From Chara braunii (Eukaryota; Streptophyta; Charophyceae; Charales; Characeae): DNA of 64,000 nt. The notes under the pieces are model-generated. The model was not told the origin of the DNA. It worked only from the letters and a program-made list of their open reading frames with translations, and searched no databases. How positions within the stretch are numbered: the stretch's first letter is position 1; every line of letters begins with the position of its first letter. Below are positions 37,582 through 47,889 of this stretch, one piece after another. The stretch is taken from assembly GCA_003427395.1 (NCBI GenBank), contig BFEA01000293.1, positions 252,422 through 316,421 on the forward strand. Direction: 5' to 3'. Position numbers and translations under genes: made by a program.

Positions 37582-38365
37582 CGATAGGCAGGTATTTCTG
37601 AAACCTCACTACTCTTATATCACACTAGTCACTGATAAGGCAGGATTTCCCTGCTAATCTTATCACTGGCTAGCCCTCAATAAGGCGGGTGTCCAAGGAT
37701 CCTTGTTATTCTTCTCACTGACTAAGCGCTAGGATGTTTATTGATAAGGCAGGTGTCCTTGAAACCTCGCTACTCTTATATCAGACTAGTCACTGATACG
37801 ATAGGATTCTCCTGCTACTCTTATCACTGGCTAGCCCTCAATAAGACGGGTGTGAAATGATCCTTACTACTCTTACCATTGAATGAATGTTAGGTTTGAT
37901 CAATGATAAGGCAGGTGTCCTCGAAACCTCATACTCTTATGTCAGACTAGTCGCTGATAAGACAGGATTCCCCTGCTACTCTTATCAGTGGCTAACCCTC
38001 AATAAGGCGGGCGCCCAAGGATTCTTGCTTACTCTTACCATTGAAAAGAATGATAGGTTTAATCAGTGATAAGGCAGGTGTCCTTGAAACCTCACAACTT
38101 TTATATCAGACTAGTCACTGATAAGACAGGATTCCCTATTACTCTTATCAGTGGCTCGCCCTCAATAAGGCAGGAGTCCAAGGGTCCTTGCTATTCTTAT
38201 CACTGACTAAGCGCTAGGATGTTTATTGATAAGGCACGTGTCCTTGAAACCTCACAACTCTTATATCAGACTAGTTGCTGATAAGACAGGATTCCCCTGC
38301 TACTCTTATCAGTGGCTAGCCTTCAATAAGGCGGGTGTTCAAGGATCCTTACTACTCTTACCACT
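37582..38365. repeat. Tandem array of ~161-bp units (five units)
   Basis: Units start at GATAAGGCAGG-type sequences at about 37,582, 37,743, 37,905, 38,068 and 38,228. Most contain CACTGATAAG and, about 20 bases later, CTTATCAGTG, which are exact reverse complements and can form a stem, as at 38,115-38,154. The unit continues with GGCTAGCCCTCAATAAGGCGGG and TCTTACCACTGA. No long frame runs through the array. Confidence 0.85.
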
Positions 38366-38720
38366 GAAATCCCTGTTAAGCTACTGACCCACGTACGAAG
38401 GTTTTTACATGCAATCGCAGAGGTAGGCCAGCCGAGGGCGTTTTCTCGGTCACCGTAGCATAGGCATACGCACGGTAGAACGCCTTAAGAATGACCCGTC
38501 TGTCGTGTCCCGAGGTGCTAATTCCGCGGACCGACTACCTTATCAGGTCGACGTTCTCGGACAGTCTTCCACGCTTAACTAACTATGACAATGACTCTAT
38601 GTTACTTTGCTCATCACGTGAGAATGCCAGGGTCGATTCCCTTTGTAGTCTCCTATTATCTCAAACAGAAGCCTAGACAAATGACTTTTCGATCCTGACC
38701 AACTACGATCCCATTCACAA

Positions 38721-38752
38721 GTATATATATATATATATATGTATGTATGTAA
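38721..38752. repeat. (TA)n/(TATG)n microsatellite
   Basis: TA dinucleotides followed by GTATGTATGTA, at the position equivalent to the TATA tract at 36,522-36,551. Confidence 0.85.
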
Positions 38753-39339
38753 ATCAGGGGAGCTGATTGAGCGGTGGACCTCACTTTCACAATTGCCGTG
38801 TCCCTTTGCCCGAATTTCTCATACGATCCCAAACCCAGAAGACAACACAAATGTCCAACACCTGTGCAAATGCAAGAAAACCACATATACGTATACAGAT
38901 GCAGACACAGAATGCGCTACAAACGTCAACCTTTAATTCATTCATAGCAAGCCACTCCTGCCCCAAACCCTTGAAAACAACATTCCTATCTAACCCTGAC
39001 TCCTTTTACCCCAGCCCCACACTTTTTTGAAGACTCCTCAGTGTGATTTGGACAATTTAGGCATAGATACAGGGGGAAGATTTATCTGTTCCTTTCTTAG
39101 ATCTTGCCTTAGGTGTGGATGTCAAGTCATGGTGGAAGTTGAGTCGGAGTTATACCGACCTGTTATCCAGAGATAACAGAATTGCTGTTTTTACGGATTC
39201 CTCCGTAAGTTCTCCGAAGTGTCGAAACCTGGAGACACAACACAGTCCAAGTGAATCTTAATATCTCTCCTCCTAAAGGAGATCTAGAAAGTTCCTTCTA
39301 GACTCTGTGTCTTTTGTCTGCCTTCTATTCTTAACTAAG

Positions 39340-39925
39340 ACTAGTCACTGATAAGACAGGATTCTCCTGCTACTCTTATCACTGGCTAGCCCTCAATAAG
39401 ACGGGTGTGAAATGATCCTTACTACTCTTACCACTGAATGAATGTTAGGTGTGATCGATGATAAGGCAGGTGTCCTTGAAACCTCACACTCTTATGTCAG
39501 ACTAGTCGCTGATAAGACAGGATTCCCCTGCTACTCTTATCAGTGGCTAACCCTCAATAAGGCGGGTGCCCATGGATTCTTGCTTACTCTTACCATTGAA
39601 AAGAATGTTAGGTTTAATCAGTGATAAGGCAGGTGTCCTTGAAACCTCACAACTTTTATATCAGACTAGTCACTGATAAGACAAGATTCCCTGCTACTCT
39701 TATCAGTGGCTCGCCCTCAATAAGGCAGGAGTCCAAGGGTCCTTGCCTACTTTTACCACTGAAAAGAATGTTAAGTTGGTTAATGATAAGGCAGGTGTCC
39801 TTGAAACCTCATAACTCTTATATCAGACTAGTCTTTGATAAGACAGGATTCCCCTGCTACTCTTATCAGTGGCTAGCCCTCAATAAGGCGGGTGTCCAAG
39901 GGTTCCTGCACTTACCACTGACCAA
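39340..39925. repeat. Second array of the ~161-bp unit
   Basis: A partial unit from 39,340, then units at about 39,460, 39,623 and 39,785 with the same GATAAG/CTTATC stem. It follows the second copy of the 1-kb block, matching the order at 37.6-38.4 kb. Confidence 0.85.
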
Positions 39926-40281
39926 GCGTAAGGCTCATTTGGAGTTAAGGCACACTTTCCCTGCTATTCTTACCTCCACACAAGTTTTACCTATGGCTCA
40001 AGTCATCGCTTTTGATGGCATTCGAGCCCTGAATCGTTGTTAGTTTGATAACTTATGTTTGGATCAGACGTACAAGAAATAATTGACATGGATCATCATC
40101 GTTGCATTCAATCACAACAGGCTGAACCAAATGAAACCCATTATCATTAGGCGGCGTATAGAGAGAATGATATGAGTAATCGATCCCCTTTGCATCCACA
40201 TCCTCGAAGAACGCCCACATAGCAAGATCATTGTACCCTGGTTACTAACATAGTCATAGGTAGCAATCTAAAGGTTACAGA

Positions 40282-40305
40282 TTTAGGGTTTAGGGTTTAG
40301 GGTTT
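40282..40305. repeat. Short interstitial telomere-like repeat
   Basis: Three copies of TTTAGGG plus TTT. This is the plant-type telomere unit, but the tract is far too short to be a telomere. Such tracts can mark break repair or element ends. It lies just outside the end block of copy M. Confidence 0.85.
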
Positions 40306-40638
40306 ATGTTGAAGTACACATACCTCACTCTTCCCTGCCTCCAGAGTTCCGCCTCAACTCCGACAGAGTTTCCGCAATCGCCCTGTCATTGGTCAAATAC
40401 AACTCATGCAATCGATTGCTGACACTTAGGGTTTAGCCGAGGTCAGGGTTACCTCAACGGGGATCAGACCCTAATCAATAGTCGAGGAGGCATGTATCTG
40501 AGAGGTCCGTACAAAAACAAGTATGGAGGAGGATGGAGGAGGTGGGCATAATGATAGCGTTTCCCTCCTCTCTAATGCCCCATACTCTCCTTCTCTGGCT
40601 CTGTATGATGCATAATGATAACAATCAGAATAAAGACG

Positions 40639-40690
40639 TAAAATAATAATAATAATAATAATGATAATAATAATAATAATAATAATAATA
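40639..40690. repeat. (TAA)n microsatellite
   Basis: Nearly pure AAT/TAA trinucleotides with one TGA variant. Confidence 0.95.
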
Positions 40691-41465
40691 TACTCAGGGT
40701 CCACAGTAGGTGGCGACCAAGTAAGTTCTCTCCCTTTCTCGGCGTGTGTCTCATTGTGTTTCACTTTGTGTCCGTGCCCTTAGGATATCTGTGCCTCTCT
40801 TGTCACCACGTATGCGACCCTGTGTATTTGTGTGATACGGTGCACATTGCATATCATAAGGGTACAGACCAAAGCAAGAACTGACCTCTCTCTCACATAG
40901 TACAGGACAGCACAGTGGAGGGCAAAATACCAGCGATCAGACCAATCAATGTTGAAATGCAGACCTAGCATACATCATCACCACCGCGGGTGTGAAGGGG
41001 CCTGCCTGTATCACCGTATTCGTGTACGGCACAATTATTGGTGTCATGTTACCGTGACTGCGTATCCATATGTTTGTGCATGACCATTGCCTGTCTGTCT
41101 TTTCTCAGTCTTCTTTGACTGCACTTATCCATTCGCCTATTTACCTCTCTCCGTCTTGCTGGTCCCCTTCCGTGTCTCTCCCCGTGTGTGTGTCACAGTG
41201 TGATTGTCACATCGTTGTGCACCGTGTGTGTGACCGTGTGCCTGTTGTGTGTCACGGTGTCACAGTATGTCACTTCGTCTGTGCGTGTATGTAACAAGTT
41301 GCTGGTGAGTACAATCGATTGGTCAAGAGTCGTCGTCTGGCGTCCAACGCCATTTGAATCTGAGTTGTATTCCCTATCTGAGCTTTTTGTGGGTGCCAGG
41401 TTTCCCTAGCATGATCATCATCTGTTTTGTATGCCTGCTGGATGTTGAAGTAGGTTAATTATATC

Positions 41466-41466
<1 letters not shown>

Positions 41467-41498
<32 letters not shown>

Positions 41499-41506
41499 GT
41501 AATAAT
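41467..41506. repeat. (TAA)n microsatellite
   Basis: About 13 AAT/TAA units with one AGT variant. Confidence 0.95.
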
Positions 41507-42069
41507 TTGAGTGTGAATGACACACAAACCCAAGCTGCGAAGTCACACAGATGTCCGAGTAGCCGCGTACATGTAGAGTACAGTAGTACCGAGAATCCAT
41601 CCATATGGAGGAATACGGAGTACAACGAGCCAATGCTCACGATCATAGGCTACACCGGCGCAGTACTCAGAGTTGCACCTCTCTTGTCCGGTGCCCGACC
41701 CACTGCTGTGTGCACTCAACAGTGCTTACTTGATTCTTGAAAACCAATGTACACGATTGTCATAGTCGACCCCTTTTCATACATCAGGTACGTACCTTGT
41801 CCTCTCCCTTCCTTATCCTGTTTCTCCTTCTGTGCATGTGTTTCTCTCCCCTGGGTCATCGTGTACATATGTGTTTCATAGTCTATGGGTCTTAGCCTGT
41901 CTGCAAGTCCATCTGTTTGTCCTGTCTGCCGCGGCTTTGCCTATCAGTCTGACCATCTGTGTATGCTGTATTTATCTGAATGATCAACAATGTTCGCCTA
42001 TGGCTGACCGTGTATCTTGGCCGCGCATGACTATGTATCTGATTGTATACAACCGTGTATGACTGTATA

Positions 42070-42680
42070 CGATCATGTGTGACTGTGCACATTGTGTGTG
42101 ACTGTGCATAACCGTGCGAGACTTAGCACACTGTGTGTGACTGTGCACAACCGAGTGTGACTGAGCACACTGTGTATGACTGTGCACGACTGTGTTGTCA
42201 CCGTGCACGACTGTGGGTGACTGTGCACGACTGTGCTGTCACCGTGCACGATTGTGGGTGACTGTGCACGACTTTGTTGTCACCGTGCACGACTGTGGGT
42301 GACTATGCACGACTGTACTGTCACCGTGCACAACTGTGGGTGAATGTGCACAACTGTGATGTCACCGTGCACGACTGTGGGTGACTGTGCACGACTGTGT
42401 TGTCACCGTGCACGACTGTGGGTGATTGTGCACGACTTTGTTGTCACNNNNNNNNNNNNNNNNNNNNNNNNNNNNNNNNNNNNNNNNNNNNNNNNNNNNN
42501 NNNNNNNNNNNNNNNNNTGCACGACTGTGCTGTCACCGTGCACGACTGTGGGTGACTGTGCACGACTGTGATGTCACCGTGCACGACTGTGGGTGACTGT
42601 GCACGACTGTGTGTGACCGTGCACGACTGTGTTGTCACTGCGCACGACTGTGGGTGACTGTGCACAACCGTGTTCCCATC
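42070..42680. repeat. GTGCAC-rich minisatellite array with assembly gap
   Basis: Two alternating ~20-base subunits, GACTGTGTTGTCACCGTGCAC-like and GACTGTGGGTGACTGTGCAC, form a 41-base unit. Each subunit carries the palindrome GTGCAC. Less regular copies extend from about 41,180 to 42,800. A 70-N gap lies inside (42,448-42,517), so the true array length is unknown. Frames through it encode repeated cysteine- or histidine-rich peptides that I regard as spurious. Confidence 0.9.
42448..42517. other. Assembly gap (70 N)
   Basis: Run of 70 N within the GTGCAC array, where short reads could not resolve the repeat. Confidence 1.
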
Positions 42681-43097
42681 GTTTGCCCGTGTATCACCGT
42701 ATGTCTATGTTACACCGTACATTTGTGAATGTCGTGTCACTGTGTACTGTGACTGTTTCACGTACACCCATGTGACTATGTATCTGTGTGTGTATGACCA
42801 CGTCATTGTGTGCATGTGTCTTCTGTTTGTTTATCCGTGTTGTCATGTCTGCATGCCTGTGTTTTTCTTGATCAGTTTGTGTCTGTCCGTGCCCTACGTC
42901 AGTCCGCCTGTCTTATTTTCTCCTTTCCGTGTGTGCATACGTGCACATTGATGGGAGCATGATGATGGGCCATAGCCAGCTGAGACAAGGTTTGAATCCA
43001 ATCTGTGTTCCTGGCTACGTTTGTCTCCGAGTTTCGCATGGGCCCAAGGCGTCATACTCCTGCCGGTTATCGAGGAAAACAAGCTTGACTGTAAACA

Positions 43098-43206
43098 ATA
43101 ATAATAATGATAATAATGACAATAATAATAATAATAACCTTAATAATAACAACAACAATAGTGCCAATAATAATAATCGTAGTAATAATAATAAATAATA
43201 ACAAAA
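43098..43206. repeat. Imperfect (AAT/AAC)n microsatellite
   Basis: AAT trinucleotides interrupted by AAC, GAT and CGT units over about 110 bases. Confidence 0.9.
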
Positions 43207-43615
43207 TATTAAAAAAAACGCATGGATAATGAGTGATAGCGAGGTGACCACATCCAGATTGCATAATCACTTTAAAGCTAGCATGTGTACCAGTGCAGAG
43301 AAGACAGAATTGCACCAATATAATGCCAACGGAGAGTTGTAATAATGAAACAAAATGTCAAACGAGGGCTCGATCTCGCCGTCACCAACATATGCATTCA
43401 GACTCGACTCCCTTCTTGGTGTTCGGTGCCCAGTCTACATGTGGCAGATCATATCTAGCCTATCTACGAATTCGAAAGATGACATCAACAACATTCCTGA
43501 AGTACGAGCATATGGCGACCACTGTCGCACGCTTCCAGCACCAGGTATGTCTCGCACTACACTCACAGCCTCGTTTCCCCAACACACAACTACCACGTGT
43601 ACCCAAGGACTATGC

Positions 43616-43646
<31 letters not shown>

Positions 43647-43677
43647 CATAATAATCATAATAATAATAATAATAATA
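43616..43677. repeat. (TAA)n microsatellite
   Basis: AAT units with two CAT interruptions. A 150-codon frame (43,293-43,745) runs through it as poly-N and is not supported as a gene. Confidence 0.95.
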
Positions 43678-44153
43678 TTGCAAGGAAAATAAGCAACAGC
43701 GAGATGACAATTCCAGATTACACCATCACATCGAAGGTCGGATAGTATCACAGTGTTCAGAGAGCAGCATTGCACCAATATCTCACTGACGAAGAATCGT
43801 AACTCTGAAAACCAATGCCAGAACTACTTTCAGTATATTCAAACCTATTACTGGTCAATTTTGTATCTTTATGTATATCAATATGAGAAAATTGATTGCT
43901 ACTGTTAATTAAATTATATTGATATAAATCAAAACGATTATGATAATTGGCAAGCCAATAAAATGGAACAATTGTTTTTGTTCTGTTGATAGTTATCTCT
44001 CTACCTGTTGCTCGTCGCCCAGCCTACTCCTACACAGCTACTACAGACTACAAAAGATACTGCAACTGTTGACATCAACGACAACCCGAAATACTTGAAG
44101 GTGTCGCCCATGCAGACCATCGCTAATACGAGGAAAGTGCCCTCATATCTCCA

Positions 44154-44154
44154 C

Positions 44155-44195
<41 letters not shown>

Positions 44196-44197
44196 CC
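44154..44197. repeat. (CAT)n microsatellite
   Basis: About 14 pure ATC/CAT units, followed by CT-rich sequence. Confidence 0.95.
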
Positions 44198-44738
44198 TCC
44201 TCTCATATCCTCCTTCTCTCTCCCTCTCTCTGTCCTTGCGTACCAGGTACTACCCTCTGAAGGCGGCATCTTGATGCAGGTACCTTGAAGACGAAGCCGG
44301 AGCTATGGCACCAAAGGTAAGTCTCTCTCCCTCTCTAGCCTTGCGTGTGTATATATTGTCACACTGTAAATCAGAGCGCGAAGGTGGAAAAGACAAAACA
44401 AGAAAAGGGAAAGAAGTATGAAAGGAAAACCCCATCTGTTCATTACCTCTTACGTACAAGGCCAGCCACGTGGATGACAGGTTGAGCACTGGCTGCCCCC
44501 ATCCCAGTGTGTCATATATACATCTACTAGTCGTCGGACATTCTTTAATCCCCCATGCAGTGAAGTGACGGAGGGGAAAAAATATAAAGCATATGAGCGC
44601 GACGCACTGCGAGAAAAGTAATGCATGTGATCGATACCCTTCATAACGAAACCTCGTCCGTACAACATAAAACGAAAAAAAGAAAAAGAAAAAAAAAACA
44701 AAGAAAACCAATCGATTTGCAACGAACTGAAGATTTCC

Positions 44739-44741
<3 letters not shown>

Positions 44742-44779
<38 letters not shown>
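44742..44779. repeat. (CT)n microsatellite
   Basis: Pure CT dinucleotides. Confidence 0.95.
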
Positions 44780-44783
<4 letters not shown>

Positions 44784-44880
44784 TGCCCAGTTCGTTCCCC
44801 GCTGCTCGATTTGTTCCGTAGCGCGCGGCGAGCCTGGGCCGGAGAGTTGTTGGCCGAGGTTGGAGACTTATCGTCTCCTC

Positions 44881-44886
<6 letters not shown>

Positions 44887-44945
<59 letters not shown>
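44887..44945. repeat. (CA)n microsatellite
   Basis: Pure CA dinucleotides, directly followed by the dispersed module at 44,946. Confidence 0.95.
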
Positions 44946-44946
<1 letters not shown>

Positions 44947-45110
44947 TCCATCGATTGAATGAGCAAAAACGGAATGAATCTTCCGCTGAAACGCGGGAAT
45001 ATACACTGCCAACTTTTTTATTTGTTCGTCCCATCGATCCAAGTAGCGTGCACGCGAGGGGCGGGTTAGAGACTCAACTCTCTCTCTTTCTGACACATAC
45101 ATACACGTGC
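44946..45110 (+). repeat. CA-associated dispersed module, copy 2
   Basis: It starts CCATCGATTGAATGAGCAAAA and includes CTTCCGCTGAAACGCGGGAA and ATACACTG. A close relative is at 46,267-46,400 and the reverse complement at 2037-2135. A shorter opposite-strand piece lies at 45,180-45,260. All the longer copies abut a CA tract. Confidence 0.65.
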
Positions 45111-45261
45111 GCACTCACACGCACGCACGCATTCACGCAGCAGTGTAGCTTTTCGTGATCTTGCGGTAGATACATCGGATTTTTAGTTTATCCTATCAAA
45201 ACGTGTGGTAGCGTATATTTCCTTGTTCTAGCGACAGATACATCCGATTTATATATCGTCA

Positions 45262-45330
45262 CAAACAGAACTGCCCGGTAAACCGTAGGCAGAGAGAGAG
45301 AAGAGGACAACAAACGAGGGGCTGTATATA
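45262..45330. repeat. Inverted copy of 36,455-36,525
   Basis: Near-perfect reverse complement of the segment in copy M, again followed by a TATA-rich tract (45,325-45,350). Confidence 0.8.
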
Positions 45331-45564
45331 TATAAATATATATATATTTTTATCCTATCGATGGGAGTGTCATGATGCCAACTCTCTCTTGCTCCCCCAT
45401 CACCGTCGTTGCCGTCGTCGTCGTCATAGAATCTTTGCTCCCCTCTCATTCGGCGATCCGTTGCGATGTGCTGCATACTACAACTAGCACCAAACTCACA
45501 TCCCACCAGACGAACCAGGCGCACGACAGGTAAGTCGCCCTTCATCTCTATCTGTCCTTCCTTT

Positions 45565-45616
45565 TCTTCTTCTTCTTCTTCTTCTGCTTCTTCTGCTTCT
45601 TCTTCTTCTTCTTCGT
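45565..45616. repeat. (TTC)n microsatellite
   Basis: TTC trinucleotides with TGC interruptions. Frames encode poly-S or poly-E only. Confidence 0.9.
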
Positions 45617-45882
45617 TGTCTACTCCCTTCTTCTTTCTTCTCCTATCACTGCCCTTCCCGCTACTTTTCCCGCTACTTTTCCTGCTACCTTCTCCGCGCA
45701 CCGCTACCTCACTGTTTCCACCGCGCGGTCATTCCTCGATCCTTGCTGTTTGCGCCCGCGACCCTTCCTTTCTCGCGCACTCTCCCACCTATTTTGTGCG
45801 CATCTCCCCCATTACTCTCCTTTATTCCCTCTGGACGTACGTATCAGTGGTTACGGTTGAAATCAACTATAATTGCAAATAG

Positions 45883-45886
<4 letters not shown>

Positions 45887-45935
<49 letters not shown>

Positions 45936-45968
45936 TATCAACAATAGTAATAATAATAGTGATAATAA
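45887..45968. repeat. (TAA)n microsatellite
   Basis: AAT units over about 60 bases, then less regular TAATAATAG sequence. Confidence 0.95.
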
Positions 45969-46095
45969 ATCAGCAAACACTGTGATAATCACAACATAAA
46001 AGGATGATTTATTTGTCAGATGGGTGCGCAACAACGACTCTCAAGACCATCGAGCAACAGTAAGTTTTTCGTATCTCTCCCTCTCTCTTCATTCT

Positions 46096-46098
<3 letters not shown>

Positions 46099-46152
<54 letters not shown>
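46099..46152. repeat. (CT)n microsatellite
   Basis: Long pure CT tract. Confidence 0.95.
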
Positions 46153-46154
<2 letters not shown>

Positions 46155-46235
46155 ATATCCGCAGATACTGAAAAGTCAGACAGGGAGAGGGTGAAGAAGA
46201 GATGGGGACTTAGAAGAGGAAGAAAAACTCTCTCT

Positions 46236-46266
46236 CTCTCGCACACACACACACACACACACACAC
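46236..46266. repeat. (CA)n microsatellite
   Basis: CA tract following CTCTCTCTCGC, immediately upstream of module copy 3. Confidence 0.95.
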
Positions 46267-46400
46267 ATTTCATCGATAGGACGAGCAAAACGAAATTAAT
46301 CTTTCGCTGAAACGTGGGAACATACACTGTTACCTTTTGTTTTGCTCGTTCTGTCGATCTAGGTAGCGTGTGGCAAGGCGCGAGTCAGAGACTGGACCTA
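46267..46400 (+). repeat. CA-associated dispersed module, copy 3
   Basis: Shares TCATCGATAGGACGAGCAAAA, CTTTCGCTGAAACGTGGGAA and GTAGCGTG with 44,946-45,110. It preserves the same order: CA tract, module, then CT-rich sequence. Confidence 0.7.
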
Positions 46401-46710
46401 TGGCCAAGGTCGAAGACTCCCTCATCTCTCTCCCTCACTCTCATACATGCACGATCACCCTCTCTTTCTCTCCCTCGTCAAAATGTCTGAAGTCCAATGT
46501 CGAATCTAGATCCAAAACGTCACCAAGCTCTCTCTCTCTCTCTCATAGTCTGCAGATGCAGTGAAGTTAGGTAGCGAGAGGGTGAGAGGGAGATGGCGGA
46601 CCGAGAAGAGGAAGAAGAAGAACTCTCTCTCTCTCTCCTACACACAACATACCCATACACCCACATAACTGTAGTGTATACTCCTATGTTTGTAGGATAG
46701 ATTCATTTGC

Positions 46711-46739
46711 ATTTATTTATTTAGTTAGTTAGTTAGTTA
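46711..46739 (+). repeat. Left arm of a tetranucleotide inverted repeat
   Basis: ATTT units followed by AGTT units. The 29-base sequence is the exact reverse complement of part of 47,545-47,578, about 830 bases away, with a GC-rich segment between. Confidence 0.8.
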
Positions 46740-47102
46740 TTTAGTTATTTAGTTATTTATTTATTTATTTATTTTTTTGCTCATCCATTTGAGGAAAGCA
46801 CCAGGGGACCGGTCGCGATGGAAGGACTTACCCGTTCTTTCTCCCGCTCCCCGTCGCTGCCACCGTCATCGTCGAGCCGTCGTCGTCCGTCCGTAGATGC
46901 ACCGCACTCCCGGCGGCGAACCGCCCAGATCGCCGCAATCCAGACACTTCACCGGACCATTCAACTGGTAGGAGCGACGGCGGTGGGTACAAAGGGCTGG
47001 GACGTAGTCAGCGCGAGCTGATGGCTCGCGCTTACTAGGCATTCCTCGTTCAAGATCGATAATTACACATCCTACCCCCGTCGCGCGCGAGCCCGCAGCC
47101 GT

Positions 47103-47513
47103 TTGCGCATCTCCTCCTCCTACGTTCTCTCCCTTCTTCTTCTTCTTCTTCTTCCCTCCTTGTGCCTACCCCTTTTGCGTGGTCCTACTCCTTCCCTCAG
47201 CGACGACTTTTCTCCATCCGCCGCGCGGGGATCTCCTACATCTCTGCGCAGCTCTCCCTGTCTCCTCCGCCGTTCTCCTCCTCGCTCATTCCCCTCTACT
47301 TCCCACTTCTCGCTGCACTTTTCTTCCCGTGCGCACTTCCTACAAACCCACGTTACTTCCACGCGGTTCTCCTTCGTTCATCCCCCTTCCTATGCGTGGG
47401 CAGTCCTTCTCCCGCTCGTCTCCGGGCATGCATCGAAACTGAACGCCGATGCGAAGATGTCAAGAAGCTTCCGGGGAGTGAACTTGCCCCAGTTTTCACG
47501 ACGGGTTCGGTAG
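47103..47513 (+). CDS. Open frame of 136 codons, hypothetical and doubtful
   Basis: The frame begins MRISSSYVLSLLLLLLLP, which would read as a signal peptide, and continues rich in S, P, R and F with no recognisable domain. The leucine run comes from a CTT trinucleotide tract (47,137-47,155), and two other frames are also open across the same CT-rich, GC-rich segment. These facts favour a chance frame in biased sequence over a gene. It is listed only because this segment (46,800-47,540) is the most exon-like composition in the window. No splice model, homology or upstream signal supports it. Confidence 0.12.
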   Translation: MRISSSYVLSLLLLLLLPSLCLPLLRGPTPSLSDDFSPSAARGSPTSLRSSPCLLRRSPPRSFPSTSHFSLHFSSRAHFLQTHVTSTRFSFVHPPSYAWAVLLPLVSGHASKLNADAKMSRSFRGVNLPQFSRRVR

Positions 47514-47544
47514 TTTCCTGAACGAGACCGGGAAGAAAGAAGAA

Positions 47545-47578
47545 TAACTAACTAACTAACTAAATAAATAAATAAATA
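47545..47578 (-). repeat. Right arm of the tetranucleotide inverted repeat
   Basis: ACTA units followed by ATAA units. Its reverse complement contains the 46,711-46,739 sequence exactly. An A run (about 47,597-47,613) follows. Confidence 0.8.
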
Positions 47579-47734
47579 ACACTTTAAGAATAAGCAAAAA
47601 AAAAAAAAAAAAAGATCTCGAAAATCATAAAGAAAAGAAAAACAAATAAGAAGGAATCTAACTACCTAACTGCCCTGTCATGCCAAGTGTCCGGGATACT
47701 AACTAACTATAACTAATCCTAACACTAAGGTCAC

Positions 47735-47880
47735 GGGTTCGAGTGTCGACCGTCTCAGACCGGGTAAATAAAAGTAGAGAGCTCCCCTTAAAAAGGGAGC
47801 TAGCTGAGAGAGTTTGGCAGATTCGATCCCCAGGAGTGTTGCATAGTAGTCTACACCTGGACCTACTGAGCTAGTTCCCA
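47735..47880 (-). mobile_element. tRNA-like, SINE-head-like sequence
   Basis: The minus strand carries TAGCTCAGTAGG (A box, about 47,862-47,873) and GGGGATCGAATC (B box, 47,820-47,831), about 40 bases apart, as in polymerase III tRNA-type promoters. The intervening sequence does not fold as a clean tRNA. A hairpin-forming GAGCTCCCC...GGGAGCTAGC follows, and no A tail is seen downstream on that strand. It may be a decayed tRNA-derived SINE or a tRNA remnant. Confidence 0.4.
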
Positions 47881-47889
47881 CTTCGAGTA

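Larger units (their letters stand above)
36000..40400 (-). mobile_element. Composite repeat family, diverged copy M with internal arrays
   Basis: It shares the organisation of copy L in the same orientation. It has the GC-rich module with the A-box-like motif (36,000-36,170), TATA-rich microsatellites (36,415-36,432 and 36,522-36,551), the GTTATCCAGAGATAAC palindrome (36,962), internal tandem arrays, and an end block CCCTGCCTCCAGAGTTCCGCC...CGCAATCGCC (40,335-40,385) matching 14,120-14,165. A roughly 1-kb block (36,055-37,130) recurs at 38,370-39,330 followed by a second array, so the copy is internally duplicated. The left part overlaps the end of the 10.9-kb block; if that block is merged, M is a single intact locus. 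No coding capacity is seen. Confidence 0.5.

Noticed and set aside
37582-39925. Regularly spaced repeats resembling a CRISPR array
   Set aside because: Units are about 161 bp and repeat along their whole length, with no unique spacers and no cas genes. The context is eukaryotic. It is a tandem satellite.
42344-42665. Repetitive cysteine-rich peptide frames that look like a metal-binding repeat protein
   Set aside because: They arise from the GTGCAC minisatellite and run through 70 N. Both strands are open in the same way.
42950-43010. tRNA T-arm-like sequence GGTTTGAATCC
   Set aside because: No acceptor, D-arm or anticodon arm around it.
47103-47513. Secreted protein with a leucine-rich signal peptide
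   Set aside because: The leucine run is a CTT microsatellite and three frames are open at once. Kept only as a very low-confidence feature.
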